A DNA stretch of 64,000 nt from Carnegiea gigantea (lineage: Eukaryota > Streptophyta > Magnoliopsida > Caryophyllales > Cactaceae): contig JAKOGI010001199.1 in the NCBI GenBank assembly GCA_029747015.1, forward strand, positions 224,372-288,371, given 5' to 3'. A program made the position numbers and the translations under genes. This document shows positions 33,254 to 43,909 of this stretch, piece after piece (the stretch's first letter is position 1; the number at the start of each line of letters is the position of its first letter). The notes under the pieces are model-generated. The model saw only the letters and a list, made by a program, of their open reading frames with translations. It had not been told where the DNA came from and did not search any database.

Positions 33254-34138
33254 GAGCATGTGCGATGGTGGACCTGTTTTTTTGGCTCACCAGTAAGAGC
33301 CTACCTCATTCACATCAGTTTTTGAGTCTGTTTTTTGGTTCACAAGCATCCCTCTTTGCAATGTAAGACTCATCAAATAAAATAATACCTATGAACCCCA
33401 CACCCAAACATATTTAATTAGTTTAATTTTTATGGTTTGCTTTGTTATTTGGCTTTGCTATTTTTGTGAAAAATAATTTGCACATAATAATTTGATACAC
33501 AACTAATTAAAGGCTCTTAATTTTTTTAAAAAAATACAAGAGTTTGACTTAAAAAAAATTCACACATTCTTGAATAGAAAAAGTGTAAGAGTTCGATAAT
33601 AAATAAATAAAAAGATAAAAAAAATACAATGGCTCAACATCGAAAAAAATTACAATATGAGGATCATATTTTAAAAAAAAGTACATGACTAAAAAAATTA
33701 TATTTTTAAAAAAAAAGAAATTTTGATGTGAAAATTTAGACATTTTAGCTAACTATATATAGATGTGAACATGCAAAAATAACCACCAAAAAAAAAAAAA
33801 AAATCAGTTCAAGTCGTTGGACCAAAGGCTAGAAAATCACAAATCAACCAAACGTCTTTGCAATCCAATGTTCCAATTCCCAGAATTTTGCTTTTTTAAC
33901 CCACTTCAACGGTTAGTTTAAAAAAAAAAGTTGTCAAACGCCACCAAAATGGGGTCATTTACTCATTTTCCCGCGAACACCACCAAAACGGCGTCGGTTT
34001 CCCTGCGGACGCTTTCCCGAGTGCCTTTTCCCCTACTCCCGAGCCGAGGCATGCAGCGCTCCCGACGCAACTCCTCACGCCGAATTTGCCTCACTTACCG
34101 CTCCATTTTACCTTGCGAGGAGACCACTGCACATGGTC
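33254..34138. mobile_element. PIF/Harbinger-like non-autonomous DNA element
   Basis: The left end GAGCATGTGCGATGGTGG and the right end, read inward as GACCATGTGCAGTGGTCT, form imperfect terminal inverted repeats. About 13 of the first 16 bases match. Both ends are flanked by TAA (33,251-33,253 and 34,139-34,141), the target duplication type of PIF/Harbinger elements. The 885-bp interior is A/T-rich and codes for no transposase. Its last 200 bp (33,935-34,130) is abruptly GC-rich. Confidence 0.6.
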
Positions 34139-34141
34139 TAA

Positions 34142-34350
34142 TATGATTCTACCTAGAAGCCCAACAAAACCCCTTAGTAAGCAAATCGTCTAAGGTGAAG
34201 AGTCATCTAATTAATTAAGTGTTCGATTACACTGCAGTTTTAGGTTATATTCTTTCTTCCTGCTCTAACTTGAGCATCAAAAGATATCTAAGAAAGGATG
34301 AGTCCTTTTTGGTAATATATCTCATACACCAATGAGTGTATACTCCCACT

Positions 34351-34418
<68 letters not shown>

Positions 34419-35340
34419 ACGTGTGTGTGTATATATATATTCTCAGCATGAATTTGTCATATAAATAATTTTTAATATATGGCGCTAACATGACTTATAG
34501 GAGTTCGTACTCCTAGAAGTGTGATATAGGCTTTGAGTCCTCCCCTTTAGAGAGAGTTTCTTTGTAGGTTTTTCTTGGGCAGGTGGTTCAAGGTTTGTCA
34601 TGATTGAACAAATAGTCTAGTAATAGACCTGAGCTGAGACAAAGTTCAAAGTGGGTGCTTGCTTCAGGATTCCGAGGATTAAAATGTATCACTTCTTTCT
34701 GTGTCTTTTCTGGACTTAGGGTGATTTATGGCTTCTTCAATTTAAGGCTATGGACTTCTTCAATTTACTCTATGTCTCTGGCTTTCATTCTAGATTTCTC
34801 TTCTGTAACTTGTCATTCAATTTAGGGTTACATTTCTATTATTTGTGTTCTCTATGTTATATTTCTATTATTTGTGTTCTTAACTTATCATCCAATTTAT
34901 GGTTGTCACATATATGGTTGCCGGTGACTGGTTATTGAACTGTTTATTAAAAAAAGAAAAAGACAAAAAGAAAAAAAAGATGTGAACATGAAGAAATGTA
35001 TTAATGATTGGCAAACAAAAACAACTAATCCAACCAAAAAATTGGTCTGGCAGTATTTTTGGTTTGGCTATGGTTTACGTTTTGGCTTAATAGAAAATTC
35101 TGATTTATCCAAAATTATTTAATTGAAAATTTTGGTGCACTTGTGTTTTGGGCTTTTTCATAACTTTTATTTTGTGTATATTTTTTTACTACACTTTTAT
35201 ACACAATTTTAATTCGTGGGATCTACATTAACGACAGTTAATGCACATTTTGTGTAAACGTGGGTGAGCCGAAAGATGTAAATTTGAGTGGAAATCGAAC
35301 AATCCACCTATCATGTGGCCTGAGTCCAACCAATAAAGGT
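34142..35340. other. Spacer with (AT)n tract
   Basis: This contains an (AT)n run at 34,355-34,408 followed by ACACACGTATGTACGTGTGTGT (34,407-34,430), which is nearly self-complementary. A 24-bp direct repeat (TTTCTATTATTTGTGTTCT) occurs at about 34,830 and 34,862. No gene was recognised. Confidence 0.5.
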
Positions 35341-36016
35341 CATATTCTTTTCACGGGTAAATTGCAGGCTTGGAATGGAAAGAAATGAAGCGGGGTGGGA
35401 AAGAGTGGAATGGAGTGGGAAGGAATGGTTTGTTGTATGCAGGATGGAAAGAAATATAATGGAATGGGAAGGAGTTGAAATGAGCAAGAATGAGTGGAAA
35501 GAAGTGGGAAAGAGTGAAATCGGGGAAGGAGTATTCATATTTGTTTTGGTAATGATTTGTATAACATGAAATTAACCATATTTAAGCTCTATTGTTGAAA
35601 TATGGATATTATGTGTACGTGCAATTTTTTTTCGTGGTTTGTATTATAACATAACCTAATGTACATAGTATAATTATAATGTTATTTTATTTTTAATTAT
35701 TATATGTATACATATTAATTTAGCGCATGTTTTTTTATTAGTAAATCTCATTTTATCAACTTCAACCAACTTTAATCCGTTTCTACCAACTTTTACCAAC
35801 TCAAATAAAAAATTTCAATTTCAACCAACTTCAACCTATTAAAAAAAAAAAAAAAAAACCAACTTCAGCCAATTTAAATATTCCCACTCTTTTACATTAA
35901 TCAACTTCTAACCATCATACCAAGAAAATATACCAACTTCTTTCAACTTCAATCAACTTCAACAAACTTCTTCCAATCTTCTCCAACATTAACCAAGTTC
36001 TACCTATCATACCAAA

Positions 36017-36055
<39 letters not shown>

Positions 36056-36490
36056 ATATAGTATATATATATATATATAATATATATATATATATATTAT
36101 ATATATATATATATAAAACAAACAACTTCAACTCACTTCTATCAATCTCAACTAACTTCATCCATTTACCAACCCTTATTTGCGAATGAAAAGAACATGC
36201 CATGTCCATTACATTGGTATATTTGTTACAAATATGAGTATGTTATATTTATGTGAAATAGTTAATTTGAACTTTCTAAAGAAAATAAAAATAGTTAATT
36301 GAAAATAACAAATAACGTAATGAATATTGAGTTGATAATAATTAAAACATTAGTATACATAATTAAAACATTAGTATACATAATTACATATATTATAGAA
36401 GGTTTCAAAGTGTGGGAGGGAGTGTGATGGAATGGAAGAGAGTTAGAAGGAGTGCGAGGGAATGGAAGAGACTGAGAAGTAATGGCATTT
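35341..36490. repeat. Strand-biased low-complexity block with (AT)n core
   Basis: Purine-rich GGAATGG/GGAAAGA words fill 35,365-35,530 and again 36,405-36,485. Between them, 35,755-36,170 is built of ACCAACTTC/CAACTTCAA words interrupted by an (AT)n tract at 36,020-36,115. The ORFs in it are compositional artefacts. It may be the interior of an unrecognised element. Confidence 0.5.
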
Positions 36491-36497
36491 ATCTTCA

Positions 36498-39400
36498 GGC
36501 CCTGTTTGGATAAGGTGGATAGAAAGTTGAAAGAAAAAAATGAGAAGGAAAGCTATTTTCTTTTTCTTATTTGGATTAAAGAAAAAATACAAGAAAAAAA
36601 ATTACTTTCCACCAAACTTTCATTCCTTTGTTTAGACTAGAGAAAATGAATTAAGTAAAGAAAAATAGATCTTGTTAAGATTAAAATGTGATCTCTGAGT
36701 CACCATTTGCTAGCAAATGCCAATGAAACTCTCCAAAACAACACCAATAAAAATGGGGTAGACAAACAATTGGGCCACCTCTGAAACTTTCCCATTCCAA
36801 TGCAGAAGTCTGCTTCAAACTCCATGGTTTTGTTATAGTTTAAAAATTTATAAGAATATAATCCATAGAAATTTACAATTTCAAATCAAATTATCCATAA
36901 AATTATGAGTTTTATTTGAAAATAGTAGTAGTGACATAAATAAAACCAGTAACATCAGCGAATTAAGGGCTCCAAAATTTCAAAATCCCAGGCTACTCCA
37001 AGAACTCATTGCTGAACACTTTGCCGAATTTGACTTCAACCACAACTCACGACGAGCAATTCGGCAAGCAAGAACAGTTAGGGTCCGCCGAAACAGTTTG
37101 ATAGACCTTCATTTGTGATATCTAACTCAAACCTTCTGTAAATATAGCATCGAGACGATATAGATTGACAACTAAACCTGTATGACTGAAAAACTTGCCT
37201 ACTCCCTTATACACATTCAATCAATTATCAACTCCTGAAACATGTCAATATTTCAGGACAAAAAATCAAACAGGCCCAAATGGATTGATCATTAGAGCAC
37301 CCAAAATAGTCCTCAAACCTGTTTCTATAGTATCAGAACAGATTTGGAATGCACCAGTACTAAGTGCCAACCTCATTTCCCCCTTTGCAATTTAATAGTC
37401 ATACTCACAAGTCTCATTGAAGACACATATTTTTTAAGTGCTGAACGAACACCCACCCTAAATTTAGAGCATCCACGATTGTTAAAAAAGTATTTATAGA
37501 ACACATTTCTGATATTTAGATTTGGAAGTTCAAAGGATACATCCATGAAATGGGAAATGGGGATTGAAATCATCATATATAGGAGGATACAAGAACTTGC
37601 TGCTTGATTATATTTAGGGATGACAATGGATCGGGTTTGAATCAGATGAATCATCATCCGCATCCATCACCTACTTTCATCCACTGAATTTTTCTAATAA
37701 GAATTTGAGGATTTATCTTCACGGTGATCGATGGAGGAACATATACTCCACCAACCCAGCACACCCCGCAACTCAAACCCCCTCCCCCCTCCCCCACCAA
37801 AAAAAAAAATAGACAACTGTAACAATAGCTACGAAGACCACAAAGATGTGAAGAATGCATCACTGATCGACAATACTAATTGCACTCTCCTCTTTTTTTA
37901 TTGAACTAACTCATAGCACCTAATATAGTATTCTGAACACAGTATTCATTCATATCATCAAATTACAAATAAAATGTGGTGAAAGAAACGCACCACCCAA
38001 GGAAACTAGCATTACTAGCCCTTCAACTCAAAAACCCACCTCAAATTTGGGTTTTCTGGGTTGTTGCTTTCTGGAGCAAGAGGATGATTTCACTGTCAAC
38101 TATACTACAACCAAACAGTTAAATTTTGACGGAATTTTAACGGAAATTTGGGTTGATTTTGACAGAAAGTGATGCTTTTGACGGATATTTTGATGGAATT
38201 TATGACGGTCAAAAAACTGCATGTCGAAATGGATATTTCGACCGATCCATCATTATTACTAACGGGCCGATTTTGATGGACTAACGGGCCGATCAAAATT
38301 ATAGTAACGGAAAATTTTGACAAACTGACAATCCATCAGTACACATTTTGACAAAAATTTTGATAGACTGGCAGTCCGTCAGTGTAGAATTTGACGAAAA
38401 TTTTGACGGAAAGTGGTGCTCGTCAGGACGTGAATGATTTCTTGGTTTGGGAAGGGGCAAAAATTTTTGACGAGAGTGGTGACGGACTCGGTCACAATTT
38501 ATGACGAGCGATATTTTTTCCGTCAAAATTGTGACTTAGTTCCATCAAAAATTCCGTCATAATTGTCTTAAATTTTTAAAAACATTCATTTTTAGAATAT
38601 GCGGAATAATAGAATACAATTAGTGGCATAATTTAATTAAGAAAATAATAAAATTTTGAAGTTTCAAATTTGAAAACTTTGATTTTATAAGTATGAATTT
38701 CATACAATTCCACATACATATGAAGCTTTAAATTTTTAGCTCCTAAAATAGAGCCAGATTTAAACAAAAATTACATAAATAAAATTAAAAAAATATAGTA
38801 CATGAGCCCAGATTTTAAATGAAGAAATGTATCTAAAATCTAAAAATGACAACAAAATTTGCAAATGTCCTATGACTTCTCAAAGCCTTCTCCACTTCAT
38901 TCGACAATCTGAAATTCGATTTAAAAAATAACATTAGAAAACGTACAATATAAATTCGAACTAAATCACATTCATATATGTCACAAGAAAAAACTAAATC
39001 ACATTCAGACAAGTCTACAAAAAATCGTTTTCATTGTTAGACAAATAAACATAAGCCCCTGTGGGATAGTATCATTTTAGGTGTTCAGTTTACTTAAAAA
39101 AAAAGGATTATATTCTACAAGAATTTTGCATCAAAGAAAATATATAACATTTAATTTTAATTTCTTGATTTTTAAGTTTCAATTCCTGAAACCCTAATTT
39201 TGCCATCAATGATACCCTAGATTCGCAACCACAGAGAGAGAGAGTCACCAGATGTGAGCGTGCCCAGTAGAGCACTTGGCAGCCGGATCTCAGGGGAGGA
39301 AAGAGAGAGGATAGAGATGACGGGGGAGAGAGAGGAAAGGCGAGGAGAGAGAATTTTTTTGGGGGGGGTTATCGGGTGTTCGAAGTTTTGGGGGTATCAT

Positions 39401-39600
39401 GCAGTGGTGGAAAAACTTTCCACAGTTTTGCTCACATTTTTAGGAGGAAAATATTTTGGATTGTATTTTTTTAACTTTCTCAAATTTTTCTTCCTTACTT
39501 TTTTTCCAACCTTTTTTCTTCACTCAAACAAAGAAAAAATTGTAATTTTTCAAATTTATTATTTTTTTCAAGCTACTTTCTAAGGATCAAACAAACCCTT
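36498..39600. mobile_element. Possible DNA element bounded by TGTTTGG-type inverted ends
   Basis: The left end GGCCCTGTTTGGATAAGG and the right end, read inward as AAGGGTTTGTTTGATCCTTA, are similar. Both are followed by AGAAAGTnG and A-rich sequence, as in common plant hAT or Tourist-like elements. No target duplication is visible and the span of 3.1 kb includes other repeats. The pairing may be fortuitous. Confidence 0.3.
38103..38580 (+). mobile_element. CACTA-like terminus with GACGGA subterminal repeats
   Basis: It starts TACTACAACCAAA, a one-base change from a CACTA end. It then holds more than ten copies of TTTGACGGA/TGACGAAA words, with inverted TCCGTCA copies near 38,520-38,565. This arrangement is typical of CACTA (En/Spm) subterminal regions, where the transposase binds. 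The opposite terminus and transposase were not found. Confidence 0.5.
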
Positions 39601-39926
39601 AAGGAGTGGGAACGAGTGACAAGGAGTGAAAAATAGTGAGAAAAAATGAAGACCAAGAGTTTGTCCGCCAAAAAAAAAAGGGCTAAAAGTGGGCTAGGCT
39701 TGAAACTGAGATTTGAATGGAGCAACAAAATAAAAAGCCACTTGAAGAAGTCAAACGTTTAGCTCTTCAATCGAGTGATTAAAATGGTTCATGGCGGATT
39801 TGTTCCTGTTTGGTGAAGTGAACCCTAATTAGTAGTATCGAATTTTTATTGTCCAAGCAGGTTAATTCAGTTCCGTGAGTTGATATTTAAACCTAATTAT
39901 TTATGCAAATTTGACTTTATTAATTA
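38581..39926. other. AT-rich spacer
   Basis: A GA-rich stretch (39,230-39,355) contains a purine-run ORF that looks compositional. A run of nine G at 39,360-39,368 follows. No gene was recognised. Confidence 0.4.
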
Positions 39927-40546
39927 CTAGAGTAGATCCTATGTTTCGCATGGCCATGAGTTAATATACATTTGAAAAATTTATTAAAAATATAAATAAG
40001 TAAAAAAACTTTGTTTAATTGAAGCCATTTGGTCATCTTAAAAAAAGAGACAAAATATAAGGAAAAGATTCGAATATGGTAACTTAATAAACAATGGAGG
40101 AAAAAAAAATTCGGTTCTATTACTTAATTACAAATAATAATCAGTTAAAATTTTATGAAAGGACAATAGAGATATTTGTTCCATTTTTAAAATAGAAGAA
40201 AAAATCTTTTCTTTTTTTAATTCAGAATAAAATTACTTTACACACAACTCGATTTTTACATTTCAATTCAACATCAGTAATGACCTTTCAATACAATGTT
40301 ATGGATTAAATGTTAATATACTAATTAGTAACACTTGAATTGTGAACTAACTTTATTACATAAAAGAGAACCAATGATAATTGCATGATTTAGTACATCA
40401 TATTGATGAATAAATGTTGAATTAATAATATGGCTAAGATCATTTATTAGGAGTCACAAAATCATATCTTTTATTTAAAAATTAAGTGACCAATGATAAT
40501 ATGACAAATGTCATCACCATGTCAACTCATTCAGATTTATGTTATA
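39927..40546 (-). mobile_element. Helitron-like element A (short)
   Basis: On the minus strand the 3' end reads CCATGCGAAACATAGGATC and then TACTCTAG. This is a short hairpin (CC-ATG/CAT-A-GG) followed about 11 bases later by the CTAG terminus at 39,927-39,930, preceded by host A. The far end (40,485-40,546) matches the 5' end of element B (AAATCTGAATGAGTTGACAT against AAAACTGAATGTGTTC). Its 5' terminus touches the 3' terminus of B, so its exact limit is unclear. Confidence 0.5.
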
Positions 40547-42242
40547 CTAGTGTACATCCCGAATTTCGCACGGGTATGTGTAATATTTCATTTGAGATTT
40601 TAATTATTAGCTAATTAGTTTTGATTTACATCAGTATTTTAGATGTAGTTATAGATTATGAACTATCTATGTATTGTAATGGTTATTATTTTTATATAGT
40701 TATTTTGTGGTTGTATTTTTTTAATACCTTTTTAGAGCTTAAATATTTTGAATTTGTTATTTTATACACTTGTACGCTTTGAGTTAAATAATTTAGTTAG
40801 ATTTTCGTTGTCCATTTTTTTGTTAATAAAAAATTTATTGTGAATAATTTGTTTATATAGAAGATATTATTGTTATTATTTTTGTTTTATCAAGTATTAT
40901 TGTTGTTGTTGTTATTTGTTTAGTAAGACATATAGGTATTTAAAATCTTATAGCTTAATGTTAAGAATTTGTAGCATCTTGGTAATTAGCAACATTCAAA
41001 TGTATTAAAGTTAATATTACACCTCATTAAAATACTTTAAACTTTCATGTGTTTGCTAGAAAGAAAATAGTCTCATCCCATTAGTAAAGTTATTGGTCAA
41101 TGCACACAAAATGTTTTTTTTTTTTTTAAGAAAAAGATTTCAAGAATGGATAAAGAATGAGATTTAAAAGGAGGCAAGAGACCAATATCTAAATCTTGCA
41201 AATAGTAGCGCATATCCAGTATTTTGTAGACCATATGAATATGTATTTTAATTTTAATAGTATTATTCCACGAATGATAGTACAGTTTGTATGTTTATGC
41301 CATAGTATTGAGTTTTGGCTATTTGGATGATGCGTCTGTTAAATTTTGGGGTGGATAAATATAATAATATAGTTTAGTAAAATAATAATTAATTGTGGCC
41401 CATGATCAATTTACATATGAGTACTTAAAATAATTAATTAATTTAAATATGTTTTCTTTTGTTTATTCAAACAATAGTTATGTCATTACAATATATTAAA
41501 CTTTGATGTATTTGTTAGATATGGATAAATTAGACGTTAGAAATTTATAGCAACACTGTATTTAGGCAGCATCACTTGAGTTAGGAACATCAAAATGAAA
41601 CTTTATTCATATTAATGGTACATTATTATAATATATTAAACTTTGATGTATTTGTTAGATAAAGATAAATTAAATGTTACGAATTTGCAGCATCACTTTA
41701 GTTAGATAGCATCACTTGAGTTAGGAGATGTACTTCAAAGGTTATGGTATACTAAGTCTTTTTAGCATTTATGACTTCATAAGATCATTTTGACCAAGCA
41801 TCAGTTTAGTTAGGAACATTAATATGAAACTCTTACTATATATTAATGATACGTCATTAAAATATATCAAACTTCATTGTATTTGTTAGATTGAGGAAAA
41901 AAATCATATGTTGGGAATTTGTAGCATCACTTTAAGAACATTAAAATGTATTAAAATTTAATTAAAATTTATGGATGTATTTCAAAGGTCATAGTATAAT
42001 TGACTTTAATTAAAATTGATGCAGTTATTTCACAGATCATAGTATCCTTAATTTTTTTTACATACCATGGCTTTGTTAGACCATCTTGACATCGACATAT
42101 TGTAATTTATTGCATTAAGTATACAACTGCAAAGAAAAAAGAAAAAGAAAAAGAAACTAGTTGATCAATGATATTGTGGCAAATGTCACTCACCTAAGAA
42201 CACATTCAGTTTTATATTATATATATAATATATAATATATGA
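40547..42242 (-). mobile_element. Helitron-like element B, 1.7 kb
   Basis: On the minus strand it begins TCATATATTATATATTATAT (42,242) and ends ACCCGTGCGAAATTCGGG, then ATGTACACTAG (40,547). This gives a 5' TC, a 3' hairpin and a CTAG end, flanked by A at 40,546 and T at 42,243 as expected for insertion into an AT dinucleotide. No Rep/helicase coding is present, so it is non-autonomous. The interior has several diverged copies of a TTAAACTTTGATGTATTTG-type unit. Confidence 0.6.
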
Positions 42243-43019
42243 TTCCTTTGGTTTAATTGGTAAAATAAATTGGAGCTCTTTTGGTTTCTAAACCTTGCAA
42301 GTTAGTGTGACAATTATGCAATAAGGGTTATAATTGTAGTTATTATTGAATAATCTATGCTAATAATTAGATGAGTTATGTCATGTTTGAATAATTCATG
42401 CTAAAATTTAATAGATTATGTCATGTTTAATTACAATTCATTTTACTGTGAAGTTAAGCTTGAAGCTTAGATCACCAAGAAGGTATTTTGACTCCTGATT
42501 AACAATAGAGTTCAAGACTCCATATAAACGAATAAATATAGCAGTTCACGGGTCACAATTAATAATAACAATTTTCCTATCATACTCATAATAATACATA
42601 TACTCACAGGTCATATAAGCTCACACGTGTTAAAATTATCTATGTAACAAATATAAATGAAAAAGGAGTTGTCATGTGCTGTATGACCGCTAGACGGACA
42701 AAAATATTGATTTCAAGAGTATAACTGGGTTCATAGGTTTTGGAACTCTTTCTATGTGTGCCCCAAGCATTAAGAAAAAGTTTTCCAAAATAGAGCATAA
42801 ACAACTTTTACAAGCCTAAAAGTTGTCGTGCATGTATCTAAACATTCCAATTAGGGTGTCTACTTATAAATATTCATCACCATTTATACCATAAAATAAA
42901 GTTCATACGATACACAAAAATATTACAATAGTCTATTATTACAATTATTCTTTGCATTTTTTCATGCTTTGAAATCACATGATAAAATCATTAGAAATCA
43001 AGCAACATATTGTAAGTAT
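42243..43019. other. AT-rich spacer
   Basis: No gene or repeat was recognised. A tRNA-like look near 42,247-42,300 was examined and rejected. Confidence 0.4.
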
Positions 43020-43197
43020 GGATTCAAAATGTGGCCGAACCGTGATGAAATGGCCGAATTGGAAAGATTTTAGAGTTGTGCGAACCGCATTTTACATGCC
43101 GCAATAGCCGCGATACGGAACGCAATTGCCGTATTAGAGCAATTTTGCCGTTCCGCGACCAAAATTGAAATCGCGAGCGGAATCGCATTTTGAATCC
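43020..43197. mobile_element. 178-bp foldback/MITE-like element
   Basis: A perfect 12-bp terminal inverted repeat (GGATTCAAAATG at 43,020 and CATTTTGAATCC ending at 43,197) encloses a GC-richer interior (GCCGCGATACGGAACGC). The surroundings are AT-rich. No target duplication could be identified. Confidence 0.5.
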
Positions 43198-43909
43198 TTG
43201 ATTGCAAGGCAACTCGTCATTTTTACAGCCCCCATTCAAACTTTGTGCAGGATGTTTAGGTTGAACCTAAGGATGCAAGGTATTCACCTCCCACTACTTT
43301 GCATATCACTGAAGCTCATGATGGCTTGCCCAACAGCCAGCAACAAGTTCAAATGATTCCCGTGAGAGTGCAAACATGCCCGGAATAAATTCATCCTACA
43401 AAGTGACTGTCGAATTTGACAGAGCAAGCAAAATTATGCAAGCGTGCACCTAGACTAATCAGCTTGATATAAACTCATATGGGGAAGTTTAAAATCGATT
43501 TGATTTGACAAGATACAACAAAGCACGTTGCTGAGCGTGTCAAATTTTACTCCGTAGCTAGTAACTAATGAACCCAATGCATTTGAGATTTCGGATTGGA
43601 ATCATTCGATTACGAAGTACAATAGCAAACCACCAAGCAATATACAACAATCAACGAAGCAATTTTCAATCTCCATAAATAGAAAAGAAGCAAGCAATTG
43701 AGATACAATTCAAGCCAAAAAATAATAGTTTAAATATGACGCCCTAACCGGCTCACAGTGTCAATATATACTCAAAAATAAGGCTGGCCAGCTAGCCCTA
43801 GCGGGTGGCGGCGTGGCATCGACGTTGGACTGGTGGCCAGTTGGCTGCCTTCCTATGCTTTTCACTGCGAGGAATGGCAGAAAGACTAGAGAGAATGAGA
43901 ATTAGAGGA
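43198..43909. other. Unassigned sequence left of the copia element
   Basis: An exon-like stretch at 43,247-43,387 follows a TTTGTGCAG acceptor-like site and reads with one stop (PKDARYSPPTTLHITEAHDG). A GC-rich stretch at 43,780-43,870 precedes the copia insertion. No gene can be assigned. Confidence 0.35.

Noticed and set aside
33931..34146. 71-codon ORF in the GC-rich end of the Harbinger-like element
   Set aside because: It is basic/serine-rich with no family match and runs into the terminal repeat. It was not accepted as a gene, although the GC-rich patch is reported as a finding.
34355..34440. Possible CRISPR-like or satellite array
   Set aside because: It is a simple (AT)n/(GT)n run. 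No spaced repeats of constant length occur anywhere in the window.
39254..39583. 109-codon ORF beginning with Glu/Arg-rich residues
   Set aside because: It arises from a GA-rich tract followed by T-rich sequence, with no domain recognised.
42246..42310. tRNA-like look (GGTTTAATTGGTAAAAT and GGTTTCTAAACC)
   Set aside because: No proper B box, no cloverleaf and no acceptor stem pairing could be made.
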